Below, piece by piece: positions 1 to 8,959 of a DNA stretch of 16,108 nt (its first letter is position 1; every line of letters starts with the position of its first letter). Both the position numbers and the translations under genes were made by a program. Below the pieces are notes generated by a model. That model was not told where the DNA came from, made no database searches, and saw nothing but the letters and a program-made list of their open reading frames with translations. Origin of the DNA: Laetiporus sulphureus 93-53 (Eukaryota; Basidiomycota; Agaricomycetes; Polyporales; Laetiporaceae); contig NW_024468516.1 of NCBI RefSeq assembly GCF_001632365.1, forward strand, positions 944,922 through 961,029, given 5' to 3'.

Positions 1-106
1 TCCTCAGCCTAGCCCTTGTGGCAGGCTTTTTATGTGGGATCATTTGTGCAGGTCACAAAAGCAGACTTGCCCTTAATTGAGTTAAGTGCTTTGGTGCTTT
101 GTGACA
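1..106 (+). repeat. 3' end of an LTR-like repeat, cut by the window start
   Basis: This stretch closely resembles 11546-11600: both contain a GCCT-GCCC-TTGTGGCAGGC block followed by ATTTGTGCAGGTCAC. It ends in TGACA at 102-106, the 3' terminus typical of fungal Ty3/gypsy LTRs of the TGTCA...TGACA type. The 5' part, with U3 and any TATA box, lies outside the window. After the shared block the two copies diverge, so they are related families or old copies. It may be a neighbouring LTR into which, or next to which, the YR element inserted. It could instead be the left terminal repeat of that element, but no matching copy was seen near 4725-4900. Confidence 0.5.
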
Positions 107-318
107 GGGGCACTCTGTCGATCTCGACTCTCGCAAACTCCACGACAACCTCGATCACGACGTCCATGTCTGACTCACCTCCCTGCCTCCATCTGCAAGG
201 GAGGTGTACCAGCAGTACCTTCGGAAGCTGAACGAAGCTTTCCTGGAACAATCAGCAGCTCCTCAGTGGCAGCCTCCTCTGGCCAGGTCCTCTTCACTGC
301 CAGTGGCCTTACCTAATG

Positions 319-708
319 GTACGTGACTTCACCCTTTCCTCTCCTTTGTGCCTCTTGCACCTCTCGCCTGCTTCGTATACGTGTCGCACCTCCATCCTTT
401 GCCCTCGCACCTCTGTGCCACTTTCTCCTGTGCCTCGCACATCCCGCACTTCACACTATTCACGTGTCTCATTTCTTTGCGCCTCGTGCCTCTCATCTCT
501 TCGCACCCTCGCGCCTCTCATCTCTTTGCACCCTCGCGCCTCTCTCCTTCTTGTGCCCCTGCACCTCTTGTCCCAAAATTTGTTTCATCCTCACCATTGC
601 TGGCAGTTGCCTCTGCACTGCCCATGCACTCCTTGACCCCTTCGGGTCTCTCTTGCCATTCACTTTCTGAACTTCACCTTCCTTGCTGACTCCTTGAGTT
701 ATCTACAG
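319..708 (+). other. Predicted 390-bp intron in the Gag-like gene
   Basis: The donor is GTACGT at 319-324 and the acceptor CTACAG ends at 708. A CTGAC branch-site match lies at 686-690, with its A 19 nt before the acceptor. The intron is phase 1: the upstream frame ends CCT AAT G and the downstream frame resumes CC CCT CTT, giving a continuous frame into the downstream Gag segment. The interior is strongly pyrimidine-rich on the plus strand and contains a minisatellite. At 390 bp it is long for a basidiomycete intron (usually 50-90 bp). No transcript evidence is available. Confidence 0.55.
488..560 (+). repeat. 25-bp C/T-rich minisatellite inside the predicted intron
   Basis: Two 25-bp units (488-512 and 513-537) differ at one base, and a third partial unit follows from 538. 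Looser relatives built on CTCGCACCTCTTGCACCTC extend back to about 345. The C+T bias removes most stop codons, which is why all three plus frames are open here. That openness is not evidence of a protein. Confidence 0.8.
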
Positions 709-1703
709 CCCCTCTTGCTACTGCACTCTCAACCGCTGTGCCTCTTGGCCCTTGCAAGCTGTCACCGCATGACTTTCCTGATGTTCCCATGGAGCTCGAT
801 CCTGATCGTCTTATGGATTCTCCTGCGGTCATCAAAATCATCCGTTCAGGCCTCAAGGCGTACATACCGCTCACGGCCTTGACAAATGAGGCCTGTTGCA
901 TGTCCATAGGCTGGCTCACCATCAAAAGGAGACTCTTAAGGTCGAGAACGGATCTGTCACCATCTCGCTTTCAATCCTCGATGCCTCTCGTGAACCGTTC
1001 CTCTCTGCTGCTGAATTCCAGCAAGCCTACCCATGCTACCTTTCTCTCATTCATGCACACTATCCGGGGCAAGGGAAGGTTCATCTCGCAGACGAGTTTG
1101 AAGCCCATTTCAGTCTTATCATCAGCCGTTTCGACTGGGCTGAGCGAACTGGCACGTACATCACCCTCGATATCATGATCCAGCGCCAACACCATAATGG
1201 AGTCGCTGTCATGCCCTCTCTGTGGCAAGCCGGCCTCTACTCCCACATTCGTGAGGAATGTGTGACCGGCTTTAACATGGGCACCCACAACCAGGCAGGT
1301 TATGTCTATGACCCTGTATATAACCCACCGCTGGCTCAGCGGTGTGCATTCACTGCTCTTCTGGTGGCTGGTGCTGCTGCAGTGCCCTCTTGTTCCTTTC
1401 GTGAGCACTCAGAACCTTGCCATGAGGCCAGGCCTGCCTGGGACTCTGGATAGGGGGGTGCTGCTGCAACCAGTTTGCGCTGCATCACATGCGGCAGCAC
1501 TGCGCATAAAGGAACTGATTGCACCTGCGATCAACCTCCCTTCATGCAGTGCCGTAATGGCAAATTCGTCACGCCCAAGGGAATCAACCTGTGCTTCCAA
1601 TTCAACCTCAGCAGCTGTCAAGGATGTCAGCGACAACACCTGTGCTCTCTCTGTGGACAGACAGGGCACAACGCCCAAACCTGTCCCACTCACTGATGTG
1701 TGA

Positions 1704-3318
1704 GCCATCGTCACTCCTCTGTGCTGGGATGCATGGTTGGAGGAGCTTACAGCAGCAGGCTGCCTCGATGATTTCAGTGATGTTCCCATCAGTATCCGAG
1801 ATGGTTTTTGCTTGGGTGTTTCTTCCTGCCTCACCTCTACGTATATTCCTCATAATCACAAATCTGCCTCAGATCATCCTGAGGCTGTTGCGCTACACAT
1901 TTTCACTGAGCTGGCTGCGTGCCGGTATTCTGGTCCTTTCCATCCTGATCGTCTCGAATCTCTTATTGGTCCTTTTTGTACCTCCCCTCTTGGCACCGTT
2001 CCTAAGGTGAATAGCCCGGATGTCTTCTGCATCATTCAAGATCTCTTTTACCCACGTAACGACGACCCCGTGATACCCTCTGTCAACTCCAAGATTGATC
2101 CAGATGACTTTCTTACTAAATGGGGCACCTTTACCCAATGCATACTTTTGCTGGTCAACTCCCCTCCTGGAGCGCAAGTATGTGTCAATGATGTCGAGAA
2201 AGCCTATCGCTGCATGCCAATCGCATCTGACGATCAAGTGTTCATTGTCATCATGTGGAACGATCTCATTTACGTTGACCATTGTGCAGCTTTTGGCTCT
2301 GCCAGCTCTAATGGCATTTTCAGTCATGGTGCTGATGCCATCGTACACATTTTCAAGTTCAAAGGAGTCCAAGACATCATCAAATGGGTCAATGACTTTC
2401 TCTTTTTTCGGTATCCGATTGGCCGGAATCCTGATGGCTCCTTTCTCTATTCATATGATGAGTCCCTCATCTTCTCTGTCGCTGCATGCCTTGGCTGGCT
2501 GTGGTCCCTGCTGAAGCATGTTCCATTTGCTCCAGCTTTCGACTATCATGGCTTTCACTGTTGAGATACTCGACAACAAGAAAGCTAAATATCTCCTTTG
2601 TCTCACGCCATGGGTCTCTGGTGCTTCTGTTTCACACAAGGACTGCCAAACTGTCATCAGTACCCTGACGCACTGCTGCCTCACCATTCCTGATGGACAC
2701 TCTCATCTTCCGTCCTTTTACTGTATGAATGCTGCCTTCGCCTCCACCACAAATTCATATGTTAAACATCACATTCCCACAGCAGTGCTCACCAACATCG
2801 ACTGGTGGCGGAGTACACTTTCTCAACCTTTCTGCAGATCTAAGCTGTCTATTCTGCCAGACGATGACTCCTTGTCTATCTTTGTTGATGCATCCTCCTC
2901 CTGAAGAATCGACCTCATCGTAAATGGATGTTGGCAAGCCTGGCACCTCCACCCAGGATGGAAATCAGATGGTCACGATATTGGATGGGCAGAAATGGTC
3001 ACCATCGAGTTGGCTGTCCACCATCTGATCGCCGATGGCAAGGTCGCACACCGATACCTTATCTGTTCAGACAACCAAGGTGTCATTGGTGCACTTGAAG
3101 CTGGTCGCTCACGCAGCATTTCCCAGAACCAAGTTCTTCAAAAGATTGTATCTCTGTTCTCTGCACATGGTATCTGGATTCGTACCGAATATGTAAATAC
3201 AAAAGACAATCTCGCAGACTCCCCTTCTCATGGCATCTTTCCTCCATGCTCTTCATGTTTGCGATACCTCTTTCCTGTACCTTCACATCTCGATCCTTTT
3301 CTCGAGCGTGTACGGTAA
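1704..3318 (+). pseudogene. Reverse transcriptase-RNase H of the YR retrotransposon (broken)
   Basis: The frame opens after a TGA at 1701 (IVTPLCWDAWLEELTAAG...) and runs to 2564. Motif A is NDVEKAYR with the Asp at 2190-2192. Motif B is FGSASSNGIFSH. Motif C reads WVNDFLFF at about 2385-2408, where the family has a VDD pair, so the first catalytic Asp is Asn (AAT, 2391-2393). At about 2556-2563 the frame shifts and continues as VEILDNKKAKYLL. A TGA at 2902-2904 interrupts the frame directly after the first RNase H Asp (FVDASSS, Asp at 2887). In the same frame after it come the Glu of MVTIEL (3007), the Asp of CSDNQG (3070) and NTKDNLADSPSHG, where relatives commonly end in SRG. The stop is at 3316. 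The RNase H removes the RNA strand of the RT hybrid. The product is inactive as it stands. Confidence 0.8.
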
Positions 3319-3425
3319 TTATGATAATATAAGTACTTATGGTCTGTAATTCGTCGTATTGTTCAAAGGCCAGCGCCGGTTCCTATGCGCTAGCCACCTC
3401 AGACTGGTAGCCATTTGTTCACTCT

Positions 3426-4724
3426 ATGGAACCCACCAGCTCTAGTGCTCCCTTCACCGCATTTCTTTCTCAGTTTTCTTCTCATCTGCATGAGTCTCTG
3501 GGCAATCCAATACCTGCCTTTCACTATGGGCCCTCAGACTTCAGCGGTCTCATTCGGTGTGAGCGGACACGGACTGCCCGACATCAACCTTACGCAACTA
3601 CCACAAAACCCAGTCACTCTGCACGCTCTTTATTCCAACCTGTCCTATTGAACAGTAACAGCTCACGGAGACCTTTATCCTCTCATGACTTCCTATCTGT
3701 CGACATCAACTCTCATACTGAATCTGTCCTCTCGCAGTGTCTCGCAGCTTCTACTCTTGATCAGTATAGCTCTTGCCTGAGATCCTTTATCACCTTCTGT
3801 GATGGTGCAAGCATTCCACCACACATGAGACTTTCCGCCGATGAATTCTTACTTCGTGCCTTCATGGCATCTAAAGCTGGTTCTCATGCTCACTCCTCAG
3901 TCCAGAATATGCTATCTGCTGTACGTGCATGGCATATTATCCAAGGTGCCCCTTGGCATGGCAGTTTGTGACTCACTTATACTCTTAGTGCCATTGAACG
4001 TCTCGGTCCCAGCTCAAAACCTCTACGACTACCTATCACTCGGTCCTTACTGGAACTGCTGCATGGCGAGCTTGACCCATGTGACCCAGAAATGGCTTGC
4101 ATCCTCTGCATGGCTGACGTGGCCTTCTGGGGTCAACTGTGTCTTGGGGAGATCTTCTTCTCTTCCCGTACTCACTTCGATCCTCGACAAATACCTTCCC
4201 GACAACATCTAGCCAAAGCATCCTCACTGCATGGCTCGCATTTCCTGCATCTCTAGTTCACCAAAGTCAAAAAGTGCGCCAGTGAGAAGGTCACGATTAC
4301 ATGTTAGCAGGGCCCTTCTGACCCCATTACTGCCCTTCAACACCACCTTCGCATTAATTCAGTCCCTGCTGATCTGCCACTGTTTTCTTTCCATGCAACC
4401 AACAACTCCTGGTCATGCCTGACTAAGAAACATTTCTTGCAAGTGTGTAATGGAGTTTGGGCCAAACACGAACATGCCCACATTACGGGTCATTCTTTCC
4501 ATATCGGCAACACCACCGAACTCTTGCTGGGTGAAGTGGATCCAAACATCATCAAAGTCATGGGCAGATGGTCTTCTGACTCCTTCCTGCGGTATTGGCA
4601 TGCCATAGAAACCATCATTCCTATGCACGCAGAGCTTCTTACTTCAACGGTGGCACCTTCTCTCTCTTGTTCCCATCATCGTAAATGTCTCATGAAGAAA
4701 TCCATCTGGTTCGACCTTTCATAG
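3426..4724 (+). pseudogene. Tyrosine recombinase of the YR retrotransposon (nonsense-mutated, frame intact)
   Basis: One reading frame runs from ATG 3426 to the TAG ending at 4724, about 430 codons, interrupted by three in-frame stops: TGA 3969-3971, TAG 4254-4256 and TAG 4305-4307. The N-terminal core-binding domain is clear (ESVLSQCLAASTLDQYSSCL, FITFCD, AHSSVQNMLSAVRAWHI). The catalytic domain follows. The first catalytic Arg is expected in WGQLxLGEI but reads Cys (TGT, 4140-4142). The HxxR box reads HSFHIG, with His (CAT, 4500-4502) for Arg. GRWSSDSFLRYW supplies the nucleophilic Tyr at 4593-4595. Such recombinases insert the circular cDNA by site-specific recombination. About 107 nt separates it from the RT-RNase H stop, and it lies in a different frame. 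Loss of both Arg residues and the three stops make it inactive. Confidence 0.8.
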
Positions 4725-4936
4725 TAATACCTTGTATGCATGTTCACTTTACGTTGTTTTGTACAATTATATGATGATTCGCTTGACTCGTCTTGTGGTA
4801 GGGGTTCCGAGCATCGATAGTGATCACTCGTCAGCATCTTCATCTAGCTTTGGGTGTTCCTCATAATCTCCTCCCAGCACACACCAGGCTCCCAGATCCC
4901 ATTCGAACTCTGGGACCAGGACGTTCCACGTCCAGC
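4725..4936. other. Spacer and junction between the YR element and the opposing Gag element
   Basis: The first 65 bases are AT-rich (TTGTACAATTATATGATGATT) and probably form the 3' tail of the YR element. From about 4800 the sequence becomes GC-balanced. On the minus strand it can be read as a continuation of the 4937-5404 ORF past its TAG to about 4840. The exact boundary of the two elements lies somewhere in 4790-4860. No LTR, terminal repeat or target-site duplication was recognised. Confidence 0.4.
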
Positions 4937-5404
4937 CTATCCCACCACAAGCATTGCCATGACAGGGCAGTGCAGCTCTTTAGGCTCAGACACATCTCTA
5001 CTGTCACAAACCATAAGATCTTCTCTTCTTCGTCTGCACTTCCATTTCGAAGAAGGAAGTATTTTTGAAACAGTATGCATGGGGCTGGCCATGGAGACGT
5101 GTGATTCAGCCAAAAATTTATCATTCATGCCAGTGCCCGAGTGTTCTGGTGCAGGATCATCCAGAGATGGGTATTTCTTCTCAACTTGATCAGCCCAAGA
5201 ATGCTGATTGGCACTTGATGAGTCAGAATCACTGTTGAACAACTCGACGATGCGTCCACTTCGATGCACTTGAGGAATTGAGATACTCGGAAGGTTGTTC
5301 CTTATTGCTTCCAGTGCTTGGATTCGAGGAATCAATACTGGAGTTTCGTGCATATGCCAGCTTGGGATGCTTAGGTGACAGCAAATCTGGGATTCGTCCT
5401 GCAT
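4937..5404 (-). pseudogene. Unidentified ORF downstream of the minus-strand Gag; possible pol start or Gag tail
   Basis: This is a 155-codon minus-strand frame, offset by +1 from the Gag frame that stops at 5409. The frame is open upstream of the Met at 5404 and overlaps the end of Gag (through about 5450), so it may have been reached by a frameshift or an indel. Visible features are IPRIQALEAIRNN, a Ser/Asp-rich stretch (ELFNSDSDSSSANQ) and a basic KWKCRRRRED patch. No protease DSG/DTG motif, RT motif or zinc finger was found, so I cannot name a function. Its position suggests the remains of a pol N-terminus or the tail of a long Gag. Confidence 0.35.
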
Positions 5405-5408
5405 TCCA

Positions 5409-7811
5409 TCATTCAGTCTTTTGCAAGGGTCGCACCTGTGGGTTGATACTCCCTGAAGAGTTGAATGTCCTTATCCTTTCACGGCATTCGTGTTGCCGAT
5501 GTCCAATCTGCCCGCAGTTCCAACATTGACCAGGGAATTGGTTATGTTGTGGTTGCACATGACGAGAGTCTTCTTGCATGCCCTTGAATGGCTGATTGAT
5601 CCATCGATTAATTGAAGGCGACGACTGCTGGTCTGTTGTCGACTGCTGCCACTGCATCTTCTTCTTTCTGCCTTTCTTGTTAGGGCATCTTCTAGGCAAG
5701 CTTTCTTCTGAAGAGGAAGATGTAGAAGACATGGCACTGTCATCGTCTTTTTGCTGACTGTTGTCAAACTTCCTTTGAATGAGGACCTTAATGCCACGCC
5801 ATTCTTTTTGACTAAGATCGAGCAATGTCATCAGTACTTCCTTCCATATTGATGTAGGGAAGTCCATCTGGTTTGCTCGAGATGAATGAGTATGAATGGT
5901 GCCAATCCAAATGGTGTTCATGCCAAGAACATGCTGAGACATTCGGTTAATATCCATAGGTTCGTCCTCATCTTCTTCGACTTCCTTTTTCTTCTGATCG
6001 ATGGGTTGGTTTTGACTACCACTACCGAGTCTGAGGAGGAGGTAGGTGAGTCTTGTATTGACCAATTTCGTGACCAACTGTTCGATCTGCTTCCGCATTT
6101 TCTTCGTGATCGACGAACCTTCCAAGGGTTCTTTTGATCCGATAGATGGTTTCTTTGGGCTTGCCTCCTTTTCGTTAATTGAAGAAGTCTTCTTCTTCTT
6201 CTTTGGTTTGATGATTGGCACTGTTCAGCTGATGTTCGGACTCTTTGCAGGACATTTGTCCATTTCATGCCCTGTCTTTCTGCACTTGTAGCATAAGTGT
6301 TCCTTAACTGGAAGGCTCCGAATATGCCATGGTCATCATGTCCGATCAACGTCCATCGCATTTGGGTCATCTATATCCATTGAATTTTCATCATCCACTG
6401 AATCGTCCTGATTCGCATGTGTGATAAAATTGAAGATATTGCTTTTCCCTTTATGGACATTTCAGAGGTCGGTGACTTGTCTTGCCATGTCACAAGTGTC
6501 TTTGTACGTAGTTGGAGGATTAAAGACAATGAAGACCTTTTCTGCCAACTTTGGATCCAAGCCTCACTTGAAGTGTACAAGCTTGGCATAGTCGTCATTG
6601 ATTTCAGCATAACGGAAGAGGATATTGAGATTCCCAATGTAATCATCGACTTTTCCTTTCTTCTGCATGCACCGATTGTCTATCAGTGTTTGCCATGCTT
6701 GATCCTTGGTTGCGACTCCTCCGTACTTTTCTTGGAGCATCATCCGGAAGTCGTGATAGAGTCCTAGATCATCCGAGTTTCCTGTTTGCGCAATCATTGC
6801 CACTTCCCATGATTTGACCCATTTTGCTGCTGCCAAGCCTGGTTCGAAGTTGGATATGATAAATGCTATTTGGCTATAGTCATCGCCATATATGTGGATG
6901 TTGGCCTGAAGATATCATTCTCCAGCTTGAAGGAATGAGGTAAATGTCCGCTTGTCTCCTGCGAATGGTGGGATCTTTCCTAGATGTCGTTCCTCCATCT
7001 CTGGCTCTGTGGGAACAGAATTGTACATCACATACAAATTCATTTTCAGGAGATATTCCTGTCATTGGAATTTCAGACATGCCGACCCTGGATATACTGG
7101 TGGCCCTTGCACTGGGTCATATCGTGCCTTGATGGGATTTTGGTTCGTAGTTCCCAAACTACTTGTCTGTGCTATGGCTGACTTTGGCCTTACTGGTATT
7201 CTGAGCGGTACTGAAGACTGTCCTCCTTCTGAGGCTGTCCTAGTTAAAGGTGTCGTCCTGACCCCTTTCCATAATCCTAACCCATCGTAGGGTTTCTTGG
7301 ATGTTGGCGTAGTACTTGGGTCACCACTCCCTAACAAGTTTGGATTGATGCCGAGAGGATTCCATTCCTCCCGCTTTTTTCCTTTTCCTAATCCTTCAGT
7401 GTCCTCTGACCTTAGATCAATTTGTATTGCTTCTCCTCTTGGAAGCTCTGTCTATGTCAGGAATTCTTCCTCGAATTCCTTCCTGATGTCCTTTCGATTA
7501 TCCATAACTCGACAGATTTCTTGGACATCTCTTTTGAGCTCTTGTAGCTCTTCTTGTTCTTCTGGGGTTGTAAGGTTCCCCAACCTTTGACGTCTTCATA
7601 ACGCAATGGCTCACCTATTTCTGATGTCCGCGAACCAATCTAACTCTTCATTGGTTGCATCATTCCATGACAACGGCATCATGTATCCTTTATCTCCTTG
7701 ATAGCCCACTGGCTCATCTCCGGAGTCTGATTTGTATCCTGGATTCTCCCGATATCTGTCATGGCTAAGCTTTGCCACATGAAACATGATGTCTATGGGT
7801 GCTTCACACAT
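5409..7811 (-). pseudogene. Long Gag polyprotein of an LTR retrotransposon, riddled with TGA stops
   Basis: The reading begins at a Met at 7811 (MCEAPIDIMFHVAKLSHD...) and ends at TGA 5409-5411. A predicted coiled coil (EEQEELQELKRDVQEIC) lies near 7520-7570. The capsid-type Gag domain at about 6990-6480 includes GKIPPFAGDKRTF, WVKSWEVAM, FRMMLQEKYGG and a KVDDYIGNLNILFRYAEI segment like the Ty3/gypsy retrotransposon Gag family. The first CCHC knuckle, CYKCRKTGHEMDKC, is at about 6293-6252. A Lys-rich block (KPKKKKKTSS) and an acidic stretch (EVEEDEDEPMD) come next, then the second CCHC knuckle, CWNCGQIGHRQHEC, at about 5526-5485. The same frame is kept from about 7560 to 5409, broken by TAG 7452 and TGA at 7062, 6915, 6564, 6462, 6336, 6333 and 6225. 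Between 7613 and 7560 another frame (EPLRYEDVKGWGTL) looks more protein-like, so two compensating indels are likely there. No RT or integrase follows. Confidence 0.65.
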
Positions 7812-7874
7812 GACCTGCTCATGGGTGACCTTTATACTGAGTGCCTTGTAAGGCCCCAGGGTCCCACTTGGAGC

Positions 7875-8574
7875 AGTGACTCAAGATCTAACATAAAAGG
7901 GTGGTGAGCCCCCTATCAGCCAATGGTTGGCAAAGAACAAGTGAGTGGTGATGAGCCTCACTGTCGAGCTGACTCAAGGATGAAGGGATGTGGCAAGCCA
8001 TGATGGATGTGAGAAATAGATGAATAAGACTGAGGGCTACCTCAGTCACATAGGGCATATATATACATGTGGGACTGGCCCCTGGTCACTCTAACTATGG
8101 TGTACCTACTGGGGTCCTGGCAAGCCACATGCGCATACTACATAATGTGCTACGGCCAATAGCAATGTACCTACTAGTAAATACTACGTGGTCATTGGTG
8201 GGCCGTAGACTTATAGATAAGTTCATGGTCCGTGCGGCATTCCGTAGGGGTGCCGTCTTGGCCATGAGGTATTAGGCTGACCTCCTTATCAATCCAGACC
8301 TCGGTGTCCCATGCCTATGCCTGAGCCTATTGAGTGGCTATCAGGATGTCATGTGCTTGGGCATCTCTTAAGGTCACGTGCCAGGGGCGCTTGATAGAGT
8401 GCTACCTTGTAGGTCACGTGATGTGGTGCTTGACGCCTACAATTGATAAGATCCTTGAGCGCTTAGCTGATCATCAATGATGTCGCATGGCTTTTGTGGC
8501 TGGCTTTGGTGACACTGCTTGAGTCCAGTTACAGTAGGGCTTTCCGAATAGGGAAATGCTGATATACTGTGACA
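7875..8574 (+). repeat. LTR-like block with core promoter; boundaries approximate
   Basis: A TATATATACATGTGGG box at about 8052-8067 is identical over 16 bases to one in the LTR region at 13412-13427. It is followed by a GGG...CCCC mini-hairpin, as in the 12509 LTR. An ACTCTAACTATG block (8088-8099) recurs at about 12936. The block ends with TGTGACA at 8568-8574. The distance from TATA to end (about 520 bp) is close to that of the complete LTR at 12509-13237 (about 540 bp). The 5' edge is a guess from that spacing, because no clean TGTCA was found near 7875. It could also serve, on the minus strand, as the 5' LTR of the Gag gene that starts at 7811. Target duplications were not found. Confidence 0.45.
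8046..8078 (+). promoter_or_regulatory. TATA core promoter with adjacent GGG/CCC hairpin
   Basis: The sequence is CATATATATACATGTGGG followed by ACTGGCCCC. The TATA run can be read on either strand. The downstream GGG-N5-CCC arrangement is shared, with different loop sequences, by the blocks at about 12693 and 13411. The repeated pairing of TATA and hairpin argues for a promoter element kept across LTR families rather than chance. Confidence 0.4.
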
Positions 8575-8894
8575 ATATGACATTCTTGTTAATCCTTTCT
8601 TGTCCTATCTGATAAAACTGTTGCCTGTAAAAACCTGTAAAACAAAACTAACATATCCGAAGTTTTGAGTTGCCTTGGGCGAGAGTTGTAGCAGCACTAC
8701 AATCCCAGGTTCTGCACTCGCTGGCCCAGATATACCTATTGAAGGACTTGTTGTGCTCGCTATTTTGACTGAACAGCTATTCAGCTTTGAATCCTGCCTA
8801 CTCCTTGTTGAGTGCTTGGTGTTCCGTGCCTTTGCTGGGAAGGGCTTTGGTATGTCTTCAACATATGCCTCAGTTGAGGGCTTCTCTTCTGGAT
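8575..8894. other. Non-coding stretch between repeats
   Basis: No supported gene. A plus-strand ORF of 73 codons (8675-8896) has no recognisable domain. The only structure seen is the first copy of a 34-bp element, described separately, at 8787-8820. The preceding part (8575-8660) is AT-rich with a CTGTAAAAACCTGTAAAA doublet. Confidence 0.4.
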
Positions 8895-8959
8895 AACCAC
8901 ACAGGCTACCGCTAGTGCTTGAGTTCGGATCCCTGCCTACTCTTTGTTGAGTGCTTGGT
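8787..8959 (+). repeat. Direct repeat pair of about 34 bp
   Basis: The copies at 8787-8820 and 8926-8959 share TGCCTACTC(C/T)TTGTTGAGTGCTTGGT, with small differences at the 5' edge. They are about 139 bp apart. Each is followed within about 90 bp by an ACCACACAGG box, so the pair may be the larger unit of the minisatellite that follows. Confidence 0.65.

Larger units (their letters stand above)
166..1696 (+). pseudogene. Gag-like nucleocapsid gene of the YR retrotransposon (broken)
   Basis: The likely start is the ATG at 166 (MSDSP...). The reading frame shifts within a C-rich run near 172-182 and then continues as REVYQQYLRKLNEAFLEQ to 318, where a predicted intron begins. Exon 2 opens at 709 and runs in frame (PLGPCKLSPHDFPDVP...) until about 890. 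There the frame shifts again and continues (HHQKETLKVENGSVTIS...) to a TAG at 1451-1453, beyond which the same frame goes on to TGA at 1694. The C-terminal part holds two CX2CX4HX4C zinc knuckles, CITCGSTAHKGTDC near residues coded by 1481-1522 and CSLCGQTGHNAQTC near 1646-1687, with a CFQFN...C segment between them. CCHC knuckles bind nucleic acid in retroelement particles. The RT frame opens just after the stop, so the ancestor may have had overlapping or fused genes. Confidence 0.65.
107..4800 (+). mobile_element. Degenerate DIRS/Ngaro-like tyrosine-recombinase retrotransposon
   Basis: Three consecutive plus-strand modules are recognisable: a Gag-like protein with CCHC knuckles, a reverse transcriptase-RNase H, and a tyrosine recombinase. 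This order, with a tyrosine recombinase in place of a DDE integrase, defines the DIRS-order (YR) retrotransposons. The Ngaro group is known to be common in Agaricomycetes, so Ngaro-like is the better guess. The copy is dead: it has at least three frame breaks and five in-frame stops, and several active-site residues are changed. The ends are not resolved. Ngaro elements carry split direct repeats (A1...B1-A2-B2), and none was seen by eye between 1-165 and 4725-4900. The AT-rich tail at 4725-4790 after the recombinase stop is taken as the 3' non-coding end. Confidence 0.75.

Noticed and set aside
316..689. Three overlapping plus-strand ORFs rich in Ser, Leu, Pro and Cys
   Set aside because: They lie in a C/T-rich minisatellite with few possible stop codons, inside a predicted intron. 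All three frames are open, so none is evidence of a protein.
971..1834. Minus-strand ORFs of about 140 codons opposite the Gag-like gene
   Set aside because: They are antisense shadows of plus-strand coding sequence that carries recognisable Gag zinc-knuckle motifs.
4890..4925. Sequence ATTCGAACTCTGGGACC resembling a tRNA T-arm
   Set aside because: No matching acceptor stem, D-arm or anticodon arm could be found around it.
5886..7590. Plus-strand ORFs with hydrophobic, Phe/Leu-rich translations
   Set aside because: They mirror the Lys/Glu/Ser-rich minus-strand Gag frame (AAG/GAA read backwards gives CTT/TTC) and contain no domain.
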